A stretch of DNA of 55,000 nucleotides from Mesostigma viride (taxonomy: Eukaryota; Streptophyta; Mesostigmatophyceae; Mesostigmatales; Mesostigmataceae), in NCBI GenBank assembly GCA_009746045.1, contig RPFO01000080.1, positions 7,554,616 to 7,609,615 on the forward strand, written 5' to 3'. Positions 35,241 through 45,748 of the stretch are shown in pieces. Positions within the stretch are counted from its first letter, which is position 1; every line of letters starts with the position of its first letter. The notes under the pieces are model-generated. The model did no database searches. It was given only the letters and a program-made list of their open reading frames with translations, and was not told where the DNA came from. The position numbers were made by a program, and so were the translations under genes.

Positions 35241-38200
35241 ATATTAATTAATTAATTAATTATCAACATCACTCCGTTGGGAGTAGATGTAGCACATAGC
35301 CCTGAGAAGGGGCATATGGCTTTTAATACATTCTAGGCTACTTCATGCAAGGGTGGGAATGTAAGCTACCCCTGCTCTAGGTGCACCAGGGCACCCGCAC
35401 CCTCATGGTCTATCACGCTATGCCCGGGTAAGGGGGGAGCATGCCTGTGAGGGGGAAGATCATCATGGCTATACAAAAACTAGAGCGTGGCGTCTCAGCA
35501 GAGAGCAGCTCTCTGCATGGGCACAGCATTACTAAATAAAACTAGGCATCGTCTGGAGTGTGGCTCATCATAGGCACACATGTACATGATTACATAAAGC
35601 GCGTGGCTTAGCTGGAATAGGGCCTCTAGGAGGCGTACATGTACATGGCCACGGTCTATCTATTCTACACTACTACTGCTGTATTCCCCTAAGCTGGGGC
35701 TTCTGGAGTCGCTGGGGCCGCGGGGGTCGCCTGCCAGGGCTTGTGGCCGACGTAGATGGCCGCCCCCTTCCAGTACACCGGCTGCCCCGCCTTGGTCTGC
35801 CGGAGCTGGTGGTAGGTCGGCCATAGCTCCCGTCGCCGTTGTTGCTGCGCCAGGGTCAAGTCGTCATCAAGGGTGAAGAGAGTCTTCTCGAGCCGCTTGC
35901 GGCGTCTGAGAAAAGAAATCTTGTCCGCCGGGGTCTTAAAGGTGAGAAGGAGCGGGGGCGGCCCTGCCTTACCCCGCGCGCGGGGAAGGCGGTGGGCGGC
36001 CAGCTCGATCTCACCAGTAAGGCCCATGCGATCAAGGATTTCTCTCTCAAAAGCACGCGCAAGCTTCTCGGAATTCTCACCTTCCTCCATCTTGAGGTTC
36101 TTGACAATGACGTTGAGGCTGCGCTTGGCGAGCTCGGCCTCCTCGCGGAGGTCAAGCGTCTGCCGTTGAAGCTGGGCTGCGACGGCGGAGGTGGTGGAGG
36201 TGGTGTGTTGCTTAACTCGTCGTCTGTCCCAACTCAGTCCTAATAATAGGACTGAGTTGACCTTTTTCAACCGTGTGTAGTGACTAGGTGGGGGGTCCAT
36301 CCAAGATGCTTAGATGTGGGTCTATGGAGTATTTGATGTCCTCTTGCTGGCAAAAATACTACATCAGTGAAAACTTGACCCAAACTCCTAAAAATTACAT
36401 GGATGTATGGCACCGTCGGCGAATTTGCATTTTTGTGTGGAAGCATGAGTGGCAAAAATTGAATAAATTCCATATGCATGTTTAAAAAATACAGGCATGT
36501 AAACAATATAGTTCTTGACCTGTGGCAAAAAACTGGACTCAATTTGGCCACTGGCACTGCCTGAAACACGCCAAATACTGCCAGTCCTATACATAGGACT
36601 GGGCCATGCTAGCAATTTGCAAGCATGTAAGTGCGGTCATACTACATAGTAGCGTGGCCACAAACCATGTCAATCAGCCCATTTCCCTTCAGGCATAATA
36701 GGAAAATATACTTGCATCATCATATTGCAGTTATATTGTACCTTAGTATGTGTGAAAGCCTATGCATACATGTAGGGAATGCGTATGGATACGTAGCTAC
36801 AAAGGGATGTATTATAAGTAATAACCACCGATATAATGGGTAGGTTAGTCACATTTAATTGTTCTTTACAAGAATGGACATGGATAAAACTGTATTACCT
36901 TGCCATGACATGGCCAAGATACCTGCTGGCACATGATGACAGTGGTTTATCACCATGATTTTTCACTCACCCGTATAAGCTTGACAGTACCCTTGACGCA
37001 GCCCATGACCACACAATCATGCAGTATGAACATAGCAAGAGAATAACTAACATCTATGAAAGTGTTTTAACCCATTCAGCACCTAAAACCTTGTACAGCC
37101 ACGCTACGGTAAGGCAAATGCCTGGTAAGATCATCTAAAAAGATGGTTTTAGAGAGGGGCAGGCAACGGTCAAGAAAGAGCAGCAAGACTCAAAACTGAC
37201 AGCGCATCGCAAGCTTAAACTCATGTAAGAATACCAAGAAACGATGAAGCAGCGATATTCCAGCTTTACCTGGCACGGCTGGCGTTACCTTGGCCCAGGC
37301 GGTGCCTGCAAAAGTGGCACTTTGCGGCACACAAACCATGACGTGACAGAGTGGTCGAAATCATCAAATCTTGACTGCCACTAGACTTAATCTACGACAA
37401 TACATGATAAAAGGTAGAAAGAAACCTATAAACCCTTCGATTTGATCCGGGAATCAATTGTAGTAATCCATTCCGTCGACCTGCCTAATCGGAGATTTTT
37501 CCTGCAAGAACAGTGCCGACACCCAGTAAATCGCATCCCCGCGAGGTTAAAATTCACTTGTATCATCTTTAGGACATAAAAAATCTATTTCCTGGGTTTG
37601 GCCCGCAAAATCGTCCGAAAACGTAAACTGCATGCATGGGCGCAAGCCGCCATGGCTAGGTCGTGCATTTCCGGAACTCACGTTTCGCGTGAAAATGTAC
37701 CCTTACCACCTTTACTTTCACCGTACGGTTAGCCGCCCAAACCAAATCCAAAAAAATCCCAAAAATATGTCCAAGAAAGATCTTTTCAAGTAGTATTTGA
37801 ATAAATTTTGAGAAAATTTTTCTGCCAAATATTCCGACCGGGGCGAATTTTCTACAAAACCTCAAAATTAGGTCCTAAAATTAGGACTGAGTTGAACTCA
37901 GTCCTAAAATTAGGACCAGGGACAGACGACGAGTTAAGCATGTCCGCCCAGGTGGTGATGGGAGGAGCATCGCCGGTCAGGCCAGCCGGGGCGGGCTTGG
38001 CGGCAATGTCCTTCACTGCCTGGGCGGTGAGGCCTGCGGTGTTCTGCAGGACCTCGATAGCGATGGCATTGTTCTTAAGACGCTGGTCGATGTCGAGGAG
38101 CTGGGCTTTGATGTCGGCGGTGGAGGTGGAGGTGGCAGTGGAGGTGGAGGCGAGGAGGGTGGAGGTGGAGGTGACGGTGGTGGAAATGTGAGGGAGCTCA

Positions 38201-38510
38201 GTAGCCAGCGTGCCGCCCATTGCCGCCACATCTGCGGCAAGGGGGGTCACGTGCTGCTGAAAGGCTTCCGTGAGGATGGAGCGGTATTGGGCTGCGGAGA
38301 TGGTGGGGGCCAAGATCTCGCCGTCAGACTTCGTCAGCAGGGAACAAAGAATCATGTGCTGAAGCTCGGGCCGGGGGTACAAGCCCGTCAGCAGCAGTTC
38401 GCGGCTCTGTGTAAAATTACGGCCGTCAAATTCCAGTAGGCGACGGATGCTGTGAAAGTAGATGCACAGCTCAAGAAGCGAGGCGTAGTCCCCGAAGAAA
38501 ATTGGCGTAT
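35241..38510 (-). mobile_element. HAL1-like copy C with a TTAA element inside
   Basis: Tail (TTAA)n near 35243-35264, 3' region to 35690, ORF1-like protein from 35692 upward, interrupted at 36212-36215 (TTAA) and resumed at 37934. Sequence upstream to about 38510 encodes the middle part (ELCIYFHSIRRLLEFDGRNF, ELLLTGLYPRPELQHM). The 5' end is truncated. Frame continues across the insertion: ...TWADML and KQHTTSTTS are adjacent in copy B at the same TTAA. It is very similar to copy B in the C-terminal half. Confidence 0.8.
36216..37933. mobile_element. 1718-bp TTAA transposon, copy 2
   Basis: Same ends (CTCGTCGTCTGTCCC), same length and orientation as 31026-32743, with only scattered substitutions. 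TTAA duplicated at 36212-36215 and 37934-37937. The unoccupied site is seen in HAL1-like copy B near 22814 (GCTTAAGCATGTCC), proving the 4-bp duplication. Confidence 0.92.
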
Positions 38511-38662
38511 ATATGGGGGTAGTACCCCCAACAAGTGCATCCCCAACTCACTAGAGATGTTATTTAGTGCCCCCAATAATAATTCAGCATTGTGCAAATG
38601 AATTTCAAGTGATATTAGCATATGTCAAATTTTAAGGTTTTTGGGGTGCCACCTCCCCTTAA

Positions 38663-40351
38663 CCCCTAAATGGTCTGAGATCCTGCCGATAAATCGGCTG
38701 GATCTTCACAAATTTGCAAACCAGATGCCATCCAACCTACCCATATCCAATGGCTGTCCTTGGGGGCCAAGCATGTCCATGAGTTGCCCTTCGGGTTGGT
38801 ATATCACAACCTCACATATATGCAGGGTAGGCCATATAAAACTGCCGTCAAAGTCAGGGGGGTCAAGACGCGCGTTTTCATTTTTGGTAGAATGTGCATT
38901 TTGAATTATGTTATAAGACCTAGGCACCTACCACTTCAGGGATGATAAACAATTAGTTGCTGAACAGTTTGAGCCATTGGGGTCATCATTTGGGTGGGTA
39001 TACCAGCAGTTACACCCAGTACAGCCCATAGGGGTACCGTTGGTAAAATGCAACCAAGGGGGTAGGGGTGGGCATACTACCTACTAATATGGCCACCAAC
39101 CATGCCAAATAATACATTTCCCTTCCACAATGATGGGGAAACATAACTGCATCATCACACTGCCCTTACATGGCACCTATGTGCAGGTGCCACCTTGTCC
39201 ATGCACGTAGGTAACGTGGTACGGATACCCTACGCAAGGCATGCATTCTAGGAGGCAGCCACCAACAAACTAGTGATGTTGAGCCTATTTCAGCCTGCCC
39301 TAGCAAGGATAAACTATGCCTAAGCTGCTATAGCTTACCAGGTGATGGCCAGCACTCCTGGTGGCACATGCTGTCAATGGGAAGCTTTTACTCACCAGTT
39401 ACGTGCTTGATGATGCCACAGAGACCAGCCAACTGCCTCACTCTCATGCAATATGTGTATGGGAAATGTATAACAAACATATATGGAGGTATTCAAACCC
39501 ATACAGCCTCTAAAACTTATCACCGTCACCCTGTGGCAGGTCAACTGACTGAGGGAAGCATCTAAGAAGGGTGTTTTAGAAAGGGGCCAGGCCAGGGTCA
39601 AGAAAGAGCATGAATAATGCAAAAATAATGTGCTACACAAGCTAGAACGTATATATAAACGTCAAACATCGATAGGAAAACGATGCTGAAGCTTTACCAG
39701 GCATGGATGGCGTTACCTTGGCCCAGGCGGTGGCCGCAAAATGGCGCATTTCGGCACACCAAAGTTGTGCAGCATGGTCGCTGGATTCGGCGATTTCTTG
39801 CCACCCTTGCACGTTTACGACTACTATGTATCATAAAAAGTACAAAGAAACCAATATATCCTTTAAAATACGCCGGAAAGGTATTGCTGTCAACGTTTCT
39901 ATCGTCCGGCCTGATCGCAGTTTTTTCCAACAAGAACGCTGCCGACACCTATCAAATGGCATTCCCGCGAACAAAAGATTGGCCTGTATGATCTTTAGGA
40001 GGTATAAAATCAATTTCCTAAGTTTGGCCAGAAAATTCGAACGCAAACGTAAATACCATGCGTGGGCGCAAGCCGCCATGGCCAGGTCGTCGTTTTCCGG
40101 AATGCACGTTTTACGTGAAAAAGTACCCTGACCCCTTGTACTTTGACCGGCCAGAACACCTCTATAACTTTGTCAAAAGTATGCAAACCCTAGTACCATG
40201 CTGTGAAGGAACTTATAAACTTTCGATCTTCTCAGCTAAACTTTTCCTAATTCTCAATAGATTTCGCGGCATCTGGTCCCCCGAGAAGGGGCCGATGCAT
40301 CGGCTGGAACTCGATTTTTGGCGGAAAATCGGCAGCAAGACCATTTAGGGG
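38663..40351. mobile_element. 1689-bp TTAA transposon of a related subfamily
   Basis: Flanked by TTAA (38659-38662, 40352-40355) with 14-bp inverted ends CCCCTAAATGGTCT. Next to the left end is a palindrome, TGCCGAT and ATCGGC inside GATCC/GGATC. Internal stretches align with the 1718-bp elements, for example the CATACTAC..AGT..GTGGCCACAAACCAT and CATGGACAA-like parts, although the ends differ. No transposase frame. Confidence 0.8.
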
Positions 40352-40355
40352 TTAA

Positions 40356-40688
40356 GAATTGAGCCACGCTCTGCCTATGCAGAGAGTCGCTCTCTGTTGA
40401 GAAGCCATGCCCTAGCTCTTGTATATAGCCATGATGATCTTCCACCCCATGACAGGCCTTGATTGAGCTCTGAGACATCATGGTGGTGCAGGTGCCCTTG
40501 GTGCACCTGGAGCAAGTGTCGTTTACATTCCCACCCTTGCAGGAAGTAGCTTAGAATGTATTTAAAGCCATATGCCCCTTCTCCGGGATGTGTGCCACAT
40601 ACATACACTCCCAACGGAGTTATGTTCCTAGTTAATTCATTAATTAATTCATTAATTAATTCATTAATTAATTCATTAATTAATCATT
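40356..40688 (+). mobile_element. HAL1-like copy D, 3' region only
   Basis: Carries the shared 3' blocks CAGGAAGTAGCTTAGAATGTA, CATATGCCCCTTCTC and CTCCCAACGGAGTTATGTT, followed by a (TTAATTCA)n tail at 40630-40688. The left side is cut exactly by the TTAA element. Confidence 0.75.
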
Positions 40689-41264
40689 CACATTGCGCCA
40701 CGCACGCCTGCCGGCTGGCGCAGGTGCAAGGTCTAGTGACGTACGTTATAAGCCACCTAGGCCTGCACTCCGAAACCACTCTCAGCCTCGGCACAAAAAG
40801 GGCCCGCCGGTGCAGTACCCTCGTGACAAGTGATAGTCTTATGCTACCTACGGCAGGTCGGTCCCCTTTGAGCCCGTCCACCCGTCATTTTTGGGCTCCG
40901 TCGCTCAGTCGTGGGCGGAAAGCTGCCGGCTCCTGCCCCTTTTGGCAACGGCAGCGCCTGACCTCCTGGACCCCAGCAGCCCTTTGCCCTTCGTCACCGC
41001 CATCCAGGAGGCCTATGCTGAGATCCAGCAGGCCTGTTCTCCCGTCCGTGCCGCTCAGGCGGTACAGCGCCACCTCCCTCGCGGCACTCCCTCGGTCGCC
41101 TCCGTTCAATCTCCCGCCGCATTCCCTGCTCGCGTCATCGATAAACACCAGAAAACCTACGCGGGTATTCTGCACACGGCTGATTGGATTGCTCTTTTCG
41201 CGGACCTCAACGCCCAGGGACGTGCGTGGCTGTTCTCGCTTTCCTTGCGGAGTGTGGGCTCGGC
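40689..41264 (+). pseudogene. LINE ORF2 fragment, post-RT part (left half)
   Basis: 5'-truncated. After stops near 40830 the frame reads VPFEPVHPSFLGSVAQSWAE ... LFADLNAQGRAWLFSLSL, the region that precedes the Cys-rich motif in ORF2 proteins of algal non-LTR elements. It is interrupted at 41265 and continues at 43851. Confidence 0.55.
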
Positions 41265-42401
41265 TGTCGCGTTTGCGTGCCATTATATCCTAGCCTATCA
41301 CTTGGAAGGCATATCCATAGCAATAGAGTACTCTTGTGTGTGATCCACTATATTAAATAATGTGGAAATGATAGGTGTGGTCCTTGACGGCACCACCACC
41401 TTCATGACAGGCAGCGCAGCCAGCCGATATTTATATTATGAAGATTGCAATAATGCTTTATGATGAAAGCAATGCCCAAACCATTCATTCCATAACATTT
41501 GACAAATTACAATGAATGCCGAGTTGTGCTGCCGCAACTGTAAGAGTAACTACATATCCTTGAGACCCATCGAAATCACCACAGACCGACCATGACGCCA
41601 CTGTGGCGCAACAGTGTTTACTTACGTCATAATCTATATCAACTGTGTGACTCTGCGCTCATGTCCCAGTTACTGGCACACTGGCCAACGACGAACCGGC
41701 CCTTTCCCGGGACTGTTCCCGGGTCAGCAGAACGTTTCTCGTCCACAATGCCAACAACATCCCAACCGGATCAAACCATTGTCAATCTTATCAACCATCG
41801 TCATGGCAACGACATGCAACCACTCACGGGGGCTGCTCCGGGCTGTTCGAGAAGTTTAACCCCATGAAGACAACAAACTAGTTGTGAGGGAGAGAAACGA
41901 GCGAACAACGACCACCATGGCCGCTGCGCTGCTCCTAAATACCTCCAAAAATCCCGGCATCCATGCGCTGTCGCATTTGCCAGCAAGCCGCCTGACGTGC
42001 AGTTAGACTGCCAGCAAAATGCAGAGCAAGTCTGTTCGACAACCACGTGCGAGCCAGCACACCGCACACTACGATCTGCGTATCTAGCTTTGTCAGATGG
42101 ACTGAACATCATTCCGTCTGGACAATACAAAAGATTCATAACTGCCAAATGTCACGCACCGGAATATTGCGCAAGCCACCAAGGCTTTGCGCCCCAAAGT
42201 CTTGCGCCTGAACCTAAGTCAGGTCACCTAAGACTGTCACTCTAGAAATTCAGGCCTTTCCGGCGCGGCGCTCCACACCGGCCCAAGGAACAAAGCCTGC
42301 GGCCTACTGAATCGGAACCAACCAAACGTCGGTAACGATTCCGATTACGGCAACCGCGTAACTTCTTGAGTGCACGGACGTAAATGATCACGGACGTGAC
42401 A
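41265..42401. mobile_element. Tandem insertion, first copy (1137 bp)
   Basis: Starts TGTCGCGTTTGCGTG and ends CACGGACGTGACA, so its ends are imperfect inverted repeats (TGTCRCGT). It consists of a 90-bp left part (41265-41354) and a 1047-bp right part (41355-42401), both repeated in the second copy without visible change. Open frames of 81-115 codons have no motif. Confidence 0.75.
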
Positions 42402-42403
42402 GC

Positions 42404-43850
42404 TGTCGCGTTTGCGTGCCATTATATCCTAGCCTATCACTTGGAAGGCATATCCATAGCAATAGAGTACTCTTGTGTGTGATCCACTATATTCCCCCCC
42501 ACTTTTTAGCTCGAAAAAATGAAGAGCCAAAAAGTCAAAAAGAGGATCACATAGGGAAAAAAAAATTCCCACGACAGGACCACACATGCTTTTCAAATAG
42601 GCTAAGCAATAACCTCTTCAGTGCTTTTTCAAGGATAAGCATAATCCTCTTCATGGCTTTTTCAAGGATAAGCCTAATCCTCTTCATAGCTTTTTAAAGG
42701 ATAAGCTTAATCCTCTTCCAAGTGCTTGATTCTGCAAGCAGCTTGGGTATATCTCCGGCTCAGGCTGTCCGAACTGAACCCGCCAAGGGTTGTTCGCTCG
42801 TTTAAATAATGTGGAAATGATAGGTGTGGTCCTTGACGGCACCACCACCTTCATGACAGGCAGCGCAGCCAGCCGATATTTATATTATGAAGATTGCAAT
42901 AATGCTTTATGATGAAAGCAATGCCCAAACCATTCATTCCATAACATTTGACAAATTACAATGAATGCCGAGTTGTGCTGCCGCAACTGTAAGAGTAACT
43001 ACATATCCTTGAGACCCATCGAAATCACCACAGACCGACCATGACGCCACTGTGGCGCAACAGTGTTTACTTACGTCATAATCTATATCAACTGTGTGAC
43101 TCTGCGCTCATGTCCCAGTTACTGGCACACTGGCCAACGACGAACCGGCCCTTTCCCGGGACTGTTCCCGGGTCAGCAGAACGTTTCTCGTCCACAATGC
43201 CAACAACATCCCAACCGGATCAAACCATTGTCAATCTTATCAACCATCGTCATGGCAACGACATGCAACCACTCACGGGGGCTGCTCCGGGCTGTTCGAG
43301 AAGTTTAACCCCATGAAGACAACAAACTAGTTGTGAGGGAGAGAAACGAGCGAACAACGACCACCATGGCCGCTGCGCTGCTCCTAAATACCTCCAAAAA
43401 TCCCGGCATCCATGCGCTGTCGCATTTGCCAGCAAGCCGCCTGACGTGCAGTTAGACTGCCAGCAAAATGCAGAGCAAGTCTGTTCGACAACCACGTGCG
43501 AGCCAGCACACCGCACACTACGATCTGCGTATCTAGCTTTGTCAGATGGACTGAACATCATTCCGTCTGGACAATACAAAAGATTCATAACTGCCAAATG
43601 TCACGCACCGGAATATTGCGCAAGCCACCAAGGCTTTGCGCCCCAAAGTCTTGCGCCTGAACCTAAGTCAGGTCACCTAAGACTGTCACTCTAGAAATTC
43701 AGGCCTTTCCGGCGCGGCGCTCCACACCGGCCCAAGGAACAAAGCCTGCGGCCTACTGAATCGGAACCAACCAAACGTCGGTAACGATTCCGATTACGGC
43801 AACCGCGTAACTTCTTGAGTGCACGGACGTAAATGATCACGGACGTGACA
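42404..43850. mobile_element. Tandem insertion, second copy (1447 bp)
   Basis: Same 90-bp left and 1047-bp right parts as the first copy, with 310 bp (42494-42803) between them that the first copy lacks. Only GC separates the copies. The dimer is followed by CGGC, which also precedes the first copy (41261-41264), a possible 3-4-bp target duplication. Confidence 0.75.
42609..42724. repeat. 31-33-bp tandem repeat, four copies
   Basis: Unit containing CCTCTTCATGGCTTTTTCAA and GGATAAGC, four degenerate copies inside the 310-bp segment specific to the second tandem element. Confidence 0.85.
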
Positions 43851-44594
43851 CGGCGTACCTTCGTGCTCTTCCCATGGCCCCCCCATTCGCCTTGGCTCCC
43901 AGCCACTACTCGGTGGCGCTCCGGCACCAGCTATTTGCCCCGCAGCCTCTTGTTCCGGCCGGGCGGCCTTGTGGTAGCTGTGGGCAGCCGCTGGATCCCA
44001 CGGGGACTCACTACCTTGCCTGCATGGGGGGCCAACAGAATCAGAATTACTTGGTATTTGTATTTGCACACTGTCCTCCTGACGGTGGTGCTCGCCATGA
44101 TTCGGTCGGTTTTCCCCCACGCGAACATCCGGTCCGAGGATGCGGATGGCGCTGCCTTCTATTCCCCCAACCACCGGCCTGACATCGTGGTGCTGGACTT
44201 TGAGGGGGGTGGCCGGCATCTGCTTATTGACGTTTCGGTGGCGCGGCCCTTGGCTCTTAGCCACGTGGCTGGGGCCTCCCTCACGGCAGGTTACACGGCG
44301 GACCGGGCGGAGCGGGCCAAGCTCCTGGCCTACGGCGACGTCGGGCACCATCGTGTGGTGCCCTTTGTCCTGGAGGAGTTTGGGGCCATGGGGCCCCTGA
44401 CCTCCGCCTTCTTCAAGGAGTGTTGCCGGCTCCGGGAGGACCGGCTGGACCTGGAGGGCCAGCGGGCCCCATGGTCGGCGCGGACCTGGACGTCATATTG
44501 GCGTCAGCGCTTGTCGGTGGCGCTGACTCGGGCCATGGCTGACATCATGCTCCGCCGTACGCGGGCTGATTTTGCGGTGCAGCAGGGCTATTAG
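43851..44594 (+). pseudogene. LINE ORF2 C-terminal part (right half)
   Basis: Reads AYLRALPMAPPFALAPSHYS, then a CCHC-type motif CGSCGQPLDPTGTHYLAC. After a frame change in a G run near 44025 comes HTVLLTVVLAMIRS, then a nuclease-like block RPDIVVLDFEGGGRHLLIDVSV and a helical C-terminus ending FAVQQGY. Such a C-terminal extension after the Cys motif is typical of non-LTR elements in green algae. The RPD..D-V pattern may be a restriction-like endonuclease core. Stop at 44592-44594. Confidence 0.65.
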
Positions 44595-44750
44595 GTTCCT
44601 CCCGTTAGGCGTTTCCATTGGTCTTATCGTAGTATAGAGCTTTGACATGGCTCTGTCTATAGGTTTATAGCTGGGCGTTTGCTTTCGTTTGAGTGATTTC
44701 ACTCTGCTGTAAGTAATTATATTTTTAATAGTATATATAAAATGAGCGAA
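44595..44750 (+). mobile_element. LINE 3' untranslated end
   Basis: The 150 bp after the ORF2 stop ends CACTCTGCTGTAAGTAATTA plus a TA-rich tail, the same terminal sequence found twice in the BIOF intron at 7560-7783. Confidence 0.65.
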
Positions 44751-44969
44751 GCTCAACAAGTAACTGCGTCACTGGTAAGGATTAATTAAGGAAAATTGAT
44801 TAATCAATTCAGCCATAATTTGGATTTGGAGAGGCCAAAACACCAGAGCTAATAGTAATAAAGGCATTCAGCTTTTTACACTGGTAAGGAGTGTCTGGCC
44901 ATGCACATGACCAGATTTCATAATATCTGCGCACTAACACACTAACCATCTGTCCTGTACAAAGACACC
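44751..44969. other. Nothing recognised
   Basis: AT-rich spacer between the LINE end and the next short retroposon. Confidence 0.4.
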
Positions 44970-44980
44970 ATAATAGTCAT

Positions 44981-45099
44981 TTACATCCCCACCCTTGCAG
45001 GAAGTAGCTTAGGATGTATGATAGGCCATATGCCCCCTCTCAAGGGCTATGTGCTACATATACTCCCAACGGAGTTATGTTACAATTCAATTCAATTCA
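44981..45099 (+). mobile_element. HAL1-like copy E, 119-bp 3' fragment with 11-bp duplication
   Basis: Contains CTTGCAGGAAGTAGCTTAGG to GGAGTTATGTTACAATTC and a short (AATTC)n tail. It is bounded by ATAATAGTCAT on both sides (44970-44980, 45100-45110). This is a textbook 5'-truncated, target-primed insertion. Confidence 0.85.
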
Positions 45100-45110
45100 A
45101 TAATAGTCAT

Positions 45111-45748
45111 GATTCCAAAGAAGTCCCCAGGATTCATGTCAGAAGCAGGTGCACACAAAGTTAACCAACTTACGTCAAACCATGCCACGTGCGGGCAAGG
45201 GGAGGTGCAGCACGTGGGCTCCCTCAAAGCTTCGTGTGCAGCGATCATGAACGTGCTACACATCCTGTGTTATAATCCAGTATCGTAGCAAGTCTTTCAC
45301 ATATCTACTGTAGTGACCCCAGATTGAGGGAGCAGCTGGGACAGGGCATTCGCATCAGCCATGGCCACGGGGGGTGTTCGTGACACAACTAACAACAACG
45401 TTCCCACTTGCTTCACTGGCTCAATCCTGCATTGAATAATTTGCAAGGTTGCCTTCTTTTTTTTTTTCACTTGCAGTCCACGCCGGCAGTCTCTCTCTCT
45501 GCATGCTCCGTGACTGACTAGCTCACTTACCACCTCCTGGTGGGAAGTATGTCTGCAAGGGCGCAAGTGTCTAGACACAACTTCGCTAAGGCAATGCTTA
45601 GATCGCCCCACTTGAAAGGGGCCGCACGTCCCTACAAAGCATAAATATAACCCGCCATAAATGGCAGCGGAGGAAATACTTGTAAAAAAGTGGCGTTTTC
45701 TCTCCCACGCCATGGCCTTTTAAGGCAAGCACCCGGTGTCGCTCACAG
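45111..45748. other. Downstream of PDE stop; nothing recognised
   Basis: A 138-codon - strand frame (45713-45297) and a T run at 45458-45468 are present, but no domain was recognised. The PDE polyadenylation site should fall here. Confidence 0.4.

Noticed and set aside
41265-43850. Pair of 1047-bp direct repeats read as LTRs of a small LTR element
   Set aside because: The 90-bp left part also precedes the first copy and the two units abut with 2 bp, so a head-to-tail dimer explains it better than LTR-internal-LTR; no primer-binding site or polypurine tract was seen.
45297-45713. 138-codon - strand frame with several Cys and His residues
   Set aside because: The Cys/His spacing matches no zinc motif I know, and it lies just downstream of the PDE stop; left unannotated.
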